Assembly: GCA_025966255.1 (NCBI GenBank)
Contig: JAOPVG010000491.1
Location: forward strand, 1 to 6,757
Origin: Jatrophihabitans sp.
GTDB lineage: Bacteria; Actinomycetota; Actinomycetes; Mycobacteriales; Jatrophihabitantaceae
Reading direction: 5' to 3'
DNA length: 6,757 nt
The position numbers and the translations under genes were made by a program. Shown piece after piece: positions 1 through 6,282 of this stretch (position 1 is its first letter; each line of letters starts with the position of its first letter). Below the pieces are notes generated by a model that searched no databases, was not told the origin of the DNA, and worked only from the letters and a program-made list of their open reading frames with translations.

Positions 1-2
1 AG

Positions 3-140
3 CTGGCCGCGGAGATGAAGATCGTGCTGGCCCAAGCCGCCCACGGCTCCCGGCCGTCCCACGGCCGGGTGACGTCCGAGCTGGCTCTCGGACGCGCGCT
101 GCTGCACCAGGCGGCCGAGTTGGCAGCGGACCACAACTAG
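3..140 (+). CDS. C-terminal end of an unidentified protein (partial)
   Basis: An open frame enters from the left edge and ends at a TAG at 138-140, giving 45 visible residues that finish ...HQAAELAADHN. The visible part is rich in Ala, Leu, His and Glu and looks helical, with no transmembrane segment, signal or recognisable motif. I do not recognise the family and assign no function. The reading frame is preferred because it has the expected GC-rich third positions and stops just before a gap that leads into a convergent minus-strand gene ending at 210. The remainder of the gene lies outside the window. Confidence 0.55.
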   Translation: MAAEMKIVLAQAAHGSRPSHGRVTSELALGRALLHQAAELAADHN

Positions 141-209
141 AAGCACCGGCCCCAAACCGCGACGAGAGGACGCAACCGGCCGGGGACGCCGTAGACATCC
201 GTACGCCGC

Positions 210-1349
210 CTACGGGCGCCGGCGATCGATGTACTCGTAGTAGGCGTGTCCGCCGATCCGACTGCCTTCGTGGTGTCCCTCGTACCGGTAGCCGCCGATC
301 CAGCCCCGGCCCAGTCCGTAGATCAGCTCGGTGTCCGGACGCCCGATGATCTCCGTCCGCACCCTCCCGCGCGACGTGATCCGCCACCGGAACTCGCTCG
401 GCAGCACCGTGCTGGCCCGGTCGGGCGCAAATTGCGGATCCCCGCGCGTGGCCAGCACCTCGAACGAGACACCGTCGACGTCACCCGTTGCAACCCCGTC
501 GAGTTGTCGCACGTGCGCCGTCGTCAGCACGGATCGGCCGAGCGCCTGCACGTCGGTGAGCATCAGCAACATGTCGGGGGCGAGCGCAAGCACGTGGTAG
601 GTGAAGAAGTCGCAAGGCAGCTTGAGTGCGTGCGGGATCGGCCGGTCGACCAGGGCGCTCAGGCTGAGCGCGCGGGCGTATTCCAGGGAGAGGATGCCCT
701 CGATCGGACGTGACTCGCCCTCCCAGCTCAGCGTGCCGCGATAGCGCGCCGGAAAGCCGTAGTGGTCATAGACCGCACTGCGCGCGAACCAGGTGATCTG
801 CTCGGTGCAGCTCAACTCGATGTCCAGTGCGAAACCCGGACGCGTCGCCACTACCCGCAACTTCGGGAACTCGCCGGCGATCGACAGGTCGTCACCGAAG
901 CGCAGCAGCGAACCGTCCTCGCGCAGTTCGCAGTCTGATTCCGTCGAGTACGAGCTGAACCAATGCGGCGCGGTGGCCGCCGTGCCGAACGCCAGGGTCG
1001 CCGTGGTCCTTGGCGAGCCCGCGACCGCATGGTCGATGTCGAACGCCCGCGTGCCGGTCCGTCCGATGAAAACCGCGCAGCCCAGGAAGTGATGCGGCGC
1101 CGGCAGATCCGGGATCACCACGTTGTAATGCGTGGTCGTGTACCGCCGACCCCGCGGGTACGGCCGCAACGGCAGCCCGGCCGGGAGCGTCCCGCCCTTC
1201 GCGTCGCGCAGGTTCAGGGCGCGGGCGAAGGCCGGGACGATCAGCCGTCCGACAACGCCGATCAGTGGTGACCGATGTAGATCGACTGCGAGTACGCGTC
1301 CTGGTTCGGTGCCGTGACTCCTGGGCGTCCGCGGAAGTCCGTCCAGCAC
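210..1349 (-). CDS. DUF6670-like protein of unknown function
   Basis: Up to 379 residues, with no signal peptide or membrane segment, so probably cytoplasmic. The motif TTTHYNVVIPDLPAPHHFLG (about residues 71-90), the central LLRFGDDL (148-155) and the C-terminal GWIGGYRYEGHHEGSRIGGH, with its Gly/Tyr pattern, match my memory of DUF6670 proteins common in mycobacteria and relatives. Their role is unknown; the alternating strand pattern suggests a beta-rich, lipocalin/AttH-like fold (inference). The start is uncertain. A GTG at 1349 gives an 88-base overlap with the upstream propeller gene and has no clear ribosome binding site. A CTG at 1265-1263 overlaps that gene's TGA as CTGA. A TTG at 1169 would cut off residues that look like native N-terminus (GRLIVPAFARALN). 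No ATG is available. It is probably co-expressed and translationally coupled with the propeller gene. Family confidence is moderate; the coding call is strong. Confidence 0.8.
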   Translation of the reverse strand: MLDGLPRTPRSHGTEPGRVLAVDLHRSPLIGVVGRLIVPAFARALNLRDAKGGTLPAGLPLRPYPRGRRYTTTHYNVVIPDLPAPHHFLGCAVFIGRTGTRAFDIDHAVAGSPRTTATLAFGTAATAPHWFSSYSTESDCELREDGSLLRFGDDLSIAGEFPKLRVVATRPGFALDIELSCTEQITWFARSAVYDHYGFPARYRGTLSWEGESRPIEGILSLEYARALSLSALVDRPIPHALKLPCDFFTYHVLALAPDMLLMLTDVQALGRSVLTTAHVRQLDGVATGDVDGVSFEVLATRGDPQFAPDRASTVLPSEFRWRITSRGRVRTEIIGRPDTELIYGLGRGWIGGYRYEGHHEGSRIGGHAYYEYIDRRRP

Positions 1350-2998
1350 GGGTGCAGTCGCAGGTCGGTACCGAGCGCCGTCGCGCTGTAGTCGCCGATG
1401 AAGACGCCCTGGTAGATGTTGCCGTGGGCGTCCTGCGCCACGAACTGCACCTGCGGGTTCTCCGACTGGGTCGTGATGCGGTGGATCGACCCACTATGAC
1501 GGCCGTGGTCATCGGAGCTGGAGCTCGTCCAGTACGCGTAGTCGAGATTGATCCCGGACGGGTCGTAGTGCCGGGTGTAGGACGTCACCGCGACGACGCC
1601 GCGGTAGGCGCCGATGGCACCGAACACCTCGTCCTGCGGCGTACCGACGGTCGTTGGCCGGCGCCAGTGCGTGCCGTCGGAGGACGTGGACACAACGTTG
1701 TCGCCGTTCGTCCGGATCGACGCGCCGGTCGTCGCGTCGTAGAGGCCGTTGCGGTCGTCGTTCCACGTCACGGCCAGCTGGTCGCGCGTCGGGTCATAGG
1801 CGAGTTGCGGGTAGCTGTTGATCCGGAAGTTCTCGTGCGTGAGCGCGAGGGTGCCGAGGTCGGGGTTCACCGGGAAGTCGTAGTTCGTATCGACGATCGA
1901 CCGGGTGTACCCGGGTCCGTGCTCGCGCGATTTCGCCACGACGGTGACGTCGTGGTCGCCGGGCTGGTTGCACGCGAGGGTGGCGCACACGGTGCCCTCG
2001 TAAGCGACGTAGAGCGTGCCGTCGCGGCCGACCTGCGGATTGCTGCCTTGCGAGAACGGAACGAGCCCGGGGCCGTGGGCCGGATTCTGCAGCGGGACGT
2101 CCAGTCGCGTGAACCCAGCGAAGTGCTGGCCGTAGTCGCTCGAGGGCGCAACCACGATCGGCGATTCGATGTAGTTGTTGTCGGAGTCGTAGGTGAACCG
2201 CGTCCATGTGACGTACACCTGGCCACTGTGCGCATCCGCGGCGAGCCAGATCTTGTCGTTGAAGAAGTTCGTCGGTGTCGGGGTGCCCGCCGACGTCACG
2301 CCGTCGAGCTGGATGATCACCGGCTCGGACCAGTGCAGTCCGCCGTCGTGCGACGTGTTCAGCACGATCGCGCTCGCTGCCTGGCTGCCGCCCGCCGTCG
2401 GGGCGGCCCGGCTGAACGCGATGTTGCCGTAGTACACGGTGTTGTGCGGACCGAACGCGATGACCGGGTCGCCGGCGGAATCCATGTAGCTCAGCGCGCC
2501 GTGCGCGCCGGTCTGGAACGTCAGGTGCGGCAGTTGCACGTTCTTCCAGGTGCGGCCGCCGTCGAAGGTCGTGTAAGCCCAGCCCGATCCGTCGTTGCGC
2601 TGCTCCCGCGCGTTGAAGATGCGGTAGTCGTTAGTGCCGGCCACCAGGTTGCGGGGATTGTTCGGGTTCACCGCGATCGTGGTCTCGTTCTGCGCCGAAC
2701 TGCAGCCGGTCTGCGATCCGGCGGTGACCGTTGTGTCGCCGACGATCTGGTCGACGTTCGGTGCCGGATTCGCGTACGGGTTCGGCTTGCCGATGTAGTC
2801 CTGGCACAGGGCCGACAATGCCGGGGTGTCGACGGTGTCGTGCTCGCCGGAGAGCACCTGCTTCAGCAGCGGGTTGTGCTGGACGGGACCGACGTGCTGA
2901 GCCGGGGGAGCGGCCGAGCTGCTGACGGCCGGCGCGAACGCGGCGATCAGGACCAAAGCGAGAACACCAATCAGGCGATGCACCGACGATCGAGACAC
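1262..2998 (-). CDS. Secreted Asp-box beta-propeller, sialidase-like protein
   Basis: 578 residues beginning with a Sec-type signal peptide: basic SRSSVHR, a hydrophobic core to about residue 24, and likely cleavage after SSSAA (about 26-30). There is no lipobox Cys. The mature part carries Asp-box (BNR) elements typical of sialidase-type propellers: TTFDGGRTW (143-151), NTSHDGGLHW (214-223), a degenerate APSSDYGQHF (284-293) and STSSDGTHW (437-445). Blade-opening repeats also recur: NPNNPRNLVAG, NPQVGRDGTLYVAYE, YPQLAYDPTRDQLAV and NPQVQFVAQDAHGNIY. The C-terminal FIGDY...HPCWTDFRGRPG is familiar from actinobacterial proteins annotated as exo-alpha-sialidase. No FRIP motif is seen (nearest is YRIF at 125-128), so sialidase activity is doubtful; glycan binding or another extracellular role is possible. 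Cys338 and Cys343 could form a disulfide. The GTG start at 2998 is supported by AAGGGA five bases upstream. The stop codon overlaps the DUF6670-like frame. Confidence 0.88.
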   Translation of the reverse strand: MSRSSVHRLIGVLALVLIAAFAPAVSSSAAPPAQHVGPVQHNPLLKQVLSGEHDTVDTPALSALCQDYIGKPNPYANPAPNVDQIVGDTTVTAGSQTGCSSAQNETTIAVNPNNPRNLVAGTNDYRIFNAREQRNDGSGWAYTTFDGGRTWKNVQLPHLTFQTGAHGALSYMDSAGDPVIAFGPHNTVYYGNIAFSRAAPTAGGSQAASAIVLNTSHDGGLHWSEPVIIQLDGVTSAGTPTPTNFFNDKIWLAADAHSGQVYVTWTRFTYDSDNNYIESPIVVAPSSDYGQHFAGFTRLDVPLQNPAHGPGLVPFSQGSNPQVGRDGTLYVAYEGTVCATLACNQPGDHDVTVVAKSREHGPGYTRSIVDTNYDFPVNPDLGTLALTHENFRINSYPQLAYDPTRDQLAVTWNDDRNGLYDATTGASIRTNGDNVVSTSSDGTHWRRPTTVGTPQDEVFGAIGAYRGVVAVTSYTRHYDPSGINLDYAYWTSSSSDDHGRHSGSIHRITTQSENPQVQFVAQDAHGNIYQGVFIGDYSATALGTDLRLHPCWTDFRGRPGVTAPNQDAYSQSIYIGHH

Positions 2999-3009
2999 AG
3001 GGGTCCCTT
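2999..3009 (-). promoter_or_regulatory. Ribosome binding site for the propeller gene
   Basis: On the minus strand AAGGGA (3009-3004) lies five bases before GTG at 2998. It supports that GTG over the second in-frame GTG five codons later, which would remove the basic N-terminus of the signal peptide. Confidence 0.6.
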
Positions 3010-3174
3010 CTTGAGAGCGGTCTGGATGTCGCTACAGCGTGGACCCTGGAACCGGCGTTGAAAAGCCCTAATTGCGACAAGTTGCGAGGCGAGCAGCAGG
3101 ATCAGGCCGCGACCAGGACCGGCACGGCCACCAAGCAGAGGTTTGCGTAGCGAGGTCGTGTGGTCGTGGCGTTG

Positions 3175-3190
3175 TAGCCCGGAGGGGCTA
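3175..3190 (-). terminator. Short hairpin at the end of the SRPBCC gene
   Basis: A perfect 6-bp stem, TAGCCC/GGGCTA, with a 4-base loop spans 3175-3190. It begins at the TAG stop codon of the SRPBCC gene. There is no U-tract on the minus-strand side, so this is at best a weak or U-less terminator separating the exporter/SRPBCC unit from the propeller/DUF6670 unit. The rest of the 2999-3187 gap shows no gene and no promoter I can defend. Confidence 0.33.
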
Positions 3191-3652
3191 GCTCTTGCCG
3201 CCGGCGGCAGCGTAGGCGGCCTCGATGTTCTTGCGCAACGCCTCATCGCTGTGTCGCACGGACACCGCGACGATCGGCTCGAGTGCCTTGCCCATCGCCC
3301 GGCCGGCCAGGCCGCCGGGCAGCTCATAGCTGAACACCACATTGATCCTGGTGCGGGTGTCGCCGTCGGCGGTGAACCGCCACGTCGACCAGTTCTTGAA
3401 GCCCTTGATCGACTTGAACGCGATCAGCGTGTCCTGCTCCCACTCGGTGACCTCGATCGTCGAGCTCAGCTTGACCGGCCGCACCTGGAACGTGCCGTCG
3501 TACACCGCGCCCCGGCCGTGGTCCTTCTCGCCGACCGGCTCGAACTTGACGAGACCGAACATCCAATCCGTCGCCGTTCGGTAGTTGTCGAGATAGGCGA
3601 ACGCGACGGGCAGCGGGGCCGCGCAGAACCCTTCGTGATGAATGTCGACCAT
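3188..3652 (-). CDS. SRPBCC-family (START/Bet v1-like) ligand-binding protein
   Basis: 154 residues from ATG at 3652, a normal length for a single SRPBCC (polyketide cyclase/dehydrase-like) domain. Visible family features are the opening strand with an APLPVAFAYLDNY helix (12-24), TDWMFGLVKFEPVGEKDHGRGAVY (28-51), the strand TIEVTEWEQDTLIAFKS (65-81), WSTWRFTADGDTRTRINVVFSYELPGG, and the long C-terminal helix RHSDEALRKNIEAAYAA lining the cavity. There is no signal peptide, so it should be cytoplasmic. Proteins of this fold bind hydrophobic small molecules or lipids; a few are enzymes, and the sequence alone does not say which. The frame is open 27 codons further, to a TTG directly after the exporter's stop codon, but that stretch is basic and low in family-like features, so ATG at 3652 is preferred even though no good ribosome binding site precedes it. 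It probably shares the exporter's transcript (81-base gap). Confidence 0.87.
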   Translation of the reverse strand: MVDIHHEGFCAAPLPVAFAYLDNYRTATDWMFGLVKFEPVGEKDHGRGAVYDGTFQVRPVKLSSTIEVTEWEQDTLIAFKSIKGFKNWSTWRFTADGDTRTRINVVFSYELPGGLAGRAMGKALEPIVAVSVRHSDEALRKNIEAAYAAAGGKS

Positions 3653-3733
3653 GGACCGGAAATCTAGCTGCCGCCGGCTAAAGAGCCGACCCCGGAGCCA
3701 TGCCTGGCTGCGGGCTCGTGCCTGCTCCGGCAA

Positions 3734-5140
3734 TCACGCAAGCTCGCGCGCCCGCTCGCGCGCGGCGACCACGGCCGGACGGCGCACCGGGCCGAGACCG
3801 AGACCGATCGCGCTCGCAACGAGGGCCAGGCTCACCGCGATCCACCAGCCGATGTCGTAGCGCGACACGACCGAGCCCGCGGTACCGAGCACGGTGATCA
3901 GCACGGCGACGCCGAGCGCAGACGCGATCTGGCGACCGGAGTTCACCATGCCTGACGCGGTGGCCGAGCGCTCCGCTGGCAGCGCCGTTGCGCCCGCGGC
4001 GATGAAGGAACTCAGCGCCAGCCCGACGCCCGTCCCGCCGATGATCATGCTGGGCAGCAGGTCGCGCAGGTAGTCAGGCGACTCACCCGCGAAGGCGATC
4101 CGCCAGCTAAGCCCGATCGCGAACAACACGCTGCCCACAGCCGTCAGCGGGCCGAGACCGATCCGGTGGACGAGCTTCGCCGACCACGCCGTCACGAACG
4201 GCACCATCAACGGCCCGGGTGCCATTGCCAGCCCGGTGCGCAGCGGCGAGTAGTGCCACACCTCCTGGCACCACAGCGCGTTCGACAGCAGCATGATTGC
4301 GAAGGCGGCACTGAACGCAACCGTGCCGGCGTTGGCGATCGCGAACCGCCGCACCCGCAGCAGGTGCAGCTCCAACAGCGGATGCGGGTGGCGCATCGAA
4401 CGTCGCACGAACAGGACGGTGCCGACGACGGCCAACGCCAACAGTGCGGCGATCCGGCTCGACGTCCAACCCCAGACCGGCGCCTCCACCAGCGCGCCGG
4501 TGAGCGAGGCGACCGCCACGGTCAGCAGGACGGCGCCGAACAGGTCGGGGACGGGCTCGCGGGAGCGCGGTGCGGGATGCGGGAGCACGCGCAGCCCGAT
4601 TACCACGGCCGCTATGCCCACGGGCAGGTTCACGACGAAGACCCACCGCCAGTCGAGCGTGACGAGCAGCCCGCCGAACACCGGCCCGCACACCGCCGCG
4701 ACCGCGCCGACCGCCGACCAACTGCGGGCGGCGTTTGTCCGTGAGGCCTCCGGGACCGCGGCCATGAGCAGGGCCAGGGATGCCGGTAGCTGCGCCGCGG
4801 CGCCGACGGCCTGGCCAATGCGAGCCGCGACCAGCACGGGCAGGTCCGGCGCGATCGCGCAGACGCCGGAGGCGACGGTGAAGATCGTGACGCCGGCGAG
4901 GAACACTTGGCGATGGCCGATGCGGTCGCCGAGCCGGCCGGCCGGAACGAGCAGTGCCGCCAGCCCCACCGCGTAGGCGTTGAGGACCCATGAGACATCC
5001 GACAGCGACGCGTTCAGGCTCGTGCCGATGTCGACGAAGGCGACGTTGACGATCCAGAGATCGAGGTTGGACATGAACACCGCCGAGGCGATGACGACCA
5101 GCACGATCAGGCGACCCCGGTTTGATTCCCCAACTGACAT
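3734..5140 (-). CDS. DHA2-type MFS drug/metabolite exporter, 14 TM
   Basis: 468 residues with about fourteen hydrophobic segments (roughly 11-31, 50-67, 79-97, 101-125, 138-160, 165-186, 200-218, 228-245, 269-288, 302-320, 331-350, 362-383, 402-421, 430-450), the layout of the EmrB/QacA family. These proteins export drugs or metabolites across the cytoplasmic membrane by proton antiport. Motifs: LDLWIVNVAF (26-35), corresponding to the TM1 motif LDxTVVNVAL with Trp in place of Thr and the acidic Asp27 retained; WVLNAYAV (51-58); GRLGDRIGHRQ (68-78, motif A); and GPVFGGLL (152-159, antiporter motif C). The substrate cannot be inferred. The short cytoplasmic tail ends RERARELA. ATG at 5140 is chosen because a -10 element sits seven bases upstream, which fits a leaderless mRNA. 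It is divergent from an HxlR regulator with a 45-base gap, which is a strong hint of local control. A 14-TM exporter is near certain; its role in resistance as opposed to metabolite secretion is open. Confidence 0.95.
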   Translation of the reverse strand: MSVGESNRGRLIVLVVIASAVFMSNLDLWIVNVAFVDIGTSLNASLSDVSWVLNAYAVGLAALLVPAGRLGDRIGHRQVFLAGVTIFTVASGVCAIAPDLPVLVAARIGQAVGAAAQLPASLALLMAAVPEASRTNAARSWSAVGAVAAVCGPVFGGLLVTLDWRWVFVVNLPVGIAAVVIGLRVLPHPAPRSREPVPDLFGAVLLTVAVASLTGALVEAPVWGWTSSRIAALLALAVVGTVLFVRRSMRHPHPLLELHLLRVRRFAIANAGTVAFSAAFAIMLLSNALWCQEVWHYSPLRTGLAMAPGPLMVPFVTAWSAKLVHRIGLGPLTAVGSVLFAIGLSWRIAFAGESPDYLRDLLPSMIIGGTGVGLALSSFIAAGATALPAERSATASGMVNSGRQIASALGVAVLITVLGTAGSVVSRYDIGWWIAVSLALVASAIGLGLGPVRRPAVVAARERARELA

Positions 5141-5146
5141 ACGGTC

Positions 5147-5175
5147 AAGCTAGCGTTCCACAGTTTGATATGCAA
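5147..5175 (-). promoter_or_regulatory. Putative promoter of the MFS exporter
   Basis: Minus-strand TTGCAT (5175-5170) as -35 and TAGCTT (5152-5147, TANNNT type) as -10 are separated by exactly 17 bases. Six bases follow the -10 before the ATG at 5140, so transcription would be expected to begin at or beside the start codon, giving a leaderless mRNA. Leaderless mRNAs are common in actinobacteria. No ribosome binding site lies before the ATG, which fits. Confidence 0.5.
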
Positions 5176-5177
5176 AC
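5163..5177. promoter_or_regulatory. Candidate HxlR operator, inverted repeat GTTTG-N5-CAAAC
   Basis: GTTTGATATGCAAAC is an inverted repeat with perfect 5-bp arms around ATATG. It is an AT-rich island in the 45-base divergent gap and covers the proposed -35 of the exporter promoter (5170-5175). It ends eight bases before the regulator's ATG at 5186. Dimeric winged-helix repressors of the HxlR family bind such dyads in front of their own and adjacent divergent genes, so occlusion of the exporter promoter and autoregulation are the likely outcome. The binding itself is inferred. Confidence 0.55.
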
Positions 5178-5185
5178 CTAGACGG

Positions 5186-5668
5186 ATGAGCCCCGCGCCT
5201 CTCGACGTCCCCGCCGTCGCCGGACGTCCGTGCTCCGTCGCGGCCGCGCTGGAGATCATCGGTGACCGCTGGTCGCTGCTCATCGTGCGCGAGGTGCTCT
5301 TCGGCAACCACCGCTTCGGTGAGATCGCGCGCAATACCGGCGCCCCTCGCGATCGGCTGGCTGCGCGGCTCAAGGAGTTGGTCGCCGCCGGTGTCCTGGA
5401 GCAGCGCGAATACCAGGCGAGTCCGCCGCGGTCGGACTACCACCTCACGAAGGCGGGGCGTGATCTCGGGACGGTGCTGCAGGTGCTGCGCGAGTGGGGC
5501 GACCGGTGGGCCGTCGAATCCCCGCCCGTCTCGGTCCGCCACCACGATCACGAACTGAAGATCGGCGGCGTGTGCTCGGTCTGCGGCGAGCCGGTGCGCG
5601 CCCGCGATCTCACCCGGGAGATGCACGTCCCCGACTGGGACATGGCCGGCCCGCGCGCCGCGGACTAG
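5186..5668 (+). CDS. HxlR-family winged-helix transcriptional regulator
   Basis: 160 residues from ATG at 5186. The HxlR core runs from about 14 to 108: RPCSVAAALEIIGDRW (14-29) with the family's typical N-terminal Cys16, then LLIVREVLFGNHRFGEIARN, the recognition-helix region APRDRLAARLKELVAAGVLE, the wing YQASPPRSDYHLTKAGRDL, and a dimerisation helix through LREWGDRW. HxlR proteins bind DNA as dimers and often respond to electrophiles, redox stress or aromatic ligands. A C-terminal extension follows, with a His-rich stretch (119-122) and CSVCGEPVRARDL (Cys130, Cys133), a CxxC tail I recall in actinobacterial members; it may bind zinc or act in redox sensing. A TTG at 5165 is in frame but lies inside the putative operator, so the ATG is preferred. 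There is no clear ribosome binding site (GACGG touches the ATG). It most likely regulates the divergent exporter. Confidence 0.92.
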   Translation: MSPAPLDVPAVAGRPCSVAAALEIIGDRWSLLIVREVLFGNHRFGEIARNTGAPRDRLAARLKELVAAGVLEQREYQASPPRSDYHLTKAGRDLGTVLQVLREWGDRWAVESPPVSVRHHDHELKIGGVCSVCGEPVRARDLTREMHVPDWDMAGPRAAD

Positions 5669-5684
5669 CACCGGCCTGCGGGCC

Positions 5685-5702
5685 CGTCGAACCGGTCCGA
5701 CG
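5685..5702. terminator. Weak hairpin between convergent genes
   Basis: CGTCG (5685-5689) and CGACG (5698-5702) can pair around an 8-base loop containing the palindrome ACCGGT. It sits in the 53-base gap between the convergent HxlR and CxxC membrane protein genes, where a bidirectional terminator is expected. The stem is only 5 bp with no T-tract on either side. Confidence 0.27.
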
Positions 5703-5721
5703 CGAGGACAGCGGCACCCGG

Positions 5722-6258
5722 TCAGGCGAGCTGGCGGTCGTCGTTCGGCAGCACGGGGGGAGTCTCGTCGACGTGTTCGCCGCCTCCGCCGTCGCTGCAC
5801 CACGGGCACCACGGCTGCAGTCGGCGATGTGTCGAATGGGCCAGAATGAGGTAGATCATCGACAGCTGCACGATTGCCCAGCCGACTCGGCCGACCGTTG
5901 TGGTGGTGAAGTTCGAGCCGATCAGGACGGCGAGGTAGGGGATCAGGAAGCGCGGCTCCGAGCCGGTGTGCGCCATCCAGAACCGGCGCTTGTAGCGGAC
6001 CGCCTCCTCCGACGGGTTGAGCGGCATCGACGCCATGCACTGCTCACACAGCCGGCGATCGTGCTGGCGCATCAGGAACCAGCTCAGCAGGACGAAGCCG
6101 AACAGCGCGATCGGCACCGAGAACGAGAAGACGCCGGGCAGCGGATACATGCCGAGCACTACGGCCCCGCCGATCGACGCGATCAGCATCGCGCTGGCGT
6201 GGTGCCCGATGCGTCCGGCGGCGCGCGCGGTCCACGGCATATCGGCGGAATTGCCCAT
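5722..6258 (-). CDS. Four-TM membrane protein with two CxxC pairs
   Basis: 178 residues from ATG at 6258. Four hydrophobic segments lie at about 22-38, 44-63, 104-118 and 124-141. A CEQC pair (Cys71, Cys74) follows the second helix in a basic loop (MRQHDRRLCEQCMASMPLNP), and a CPWC pair (Cys151, Cys154) follows the fourth helix in QPWCPWCSDGGGGEH. Both pairs should therefore lie on the same membrane face, probably cytoplasmic given the basic residues around them, and could together form a four-Cys zinc site or a redox pair. I recall similar uncharacterised proteins with a C-terminal PWCPWC-Gly-rich tail in streptomycetes; no function is known to me. The start is supported by GGGGGG eight bases upstream. 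The frame is open a further 66 codons, but that extension would run through a terminator hairpin into the neighbouring gene's end and looks non-coding. Confidence 0.85.
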   Translation of the reverse strand: MGNSADMPWTARAAGRIGHHASAMLIASIGGAVVLGMYPLPGVFSFSVPIALFGFVLLSWFLMRQHDRRLCEQCMASMPLNPSEEAVRYKRRFWMAHTGSEPRFLIPYLAVLIGSNFTTTTVGRVGWAIVQLSMIYLILAHSTHRRLQPWCPWCSDGGGGEHVDETPPVLPNDDRQLA

Positions 6259-6266
6259 CTCGAAAA

Positions 6267-6272
6267 CCCCCC
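6267..6272 (-). promoter_or_regulatory. Ribosome binding site for the CxxC membrane protein
   Basis: Minus-strand GGGGGG (6272-6267) lies eight bases before ATG at 6258. It supports that start over the upstream open frame and over an out-of-frame ATG at 6274. Confidence 0.5.
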
Positions 6273-6282
6273 ATGAGATTGC

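Noticed and set aside
189..215. CCGTAG/CTACGG inverted repeat between the first two genes
   Set aside because: Only 6 bp with a 15-base loop, overlapping the stop codon of the minus-strand gene and lacking a T-tract; too weak to call a terminator.
1265..3061. 598-codon plus-strand open frame opposite the propeller gene
   Set aside because: Its translation is dominated by Val, Arg, Asp and Gly with no domain, and it mirrors the minus-strand gene, which has a signal peptide, Asp-boxes and a ribosome binding site. Long antisense open frames are expected in GC-rich DNA.
3653..3733. TTG start at 3733 for the SRPBCC protein
   Set aside because: The extra 27 residues are basic and not family-like, and single-domain SRPBCC proteins normally begin close to the first strand, as the ATG at 3652 does.
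4166..4976. Plus-strand open frames opposite the exporter
   Set aside because: Rich in Arg, Gln, Ala and Thr, with no recognisable domain; they lie entirely within the antisense of a clear 14-helix exporter.
5165..5185. TTG start extending the HxlR protein by seven residues
   Set aside because: The TTG lies inside the inverted repeat, adds MICKPRR with no family resemblance, and an ATG follows at 5186 immediately before the normal HxlR N-terminus.
6044..6274. ATG at 6274 reading a 76-codon minus-strand frame
   Set aside because: It is out of frame with the membrane protein, Arg-rich with no helices or motifs, and its ATG overlaps the G-run serving as ribosome binding site for the real gene.
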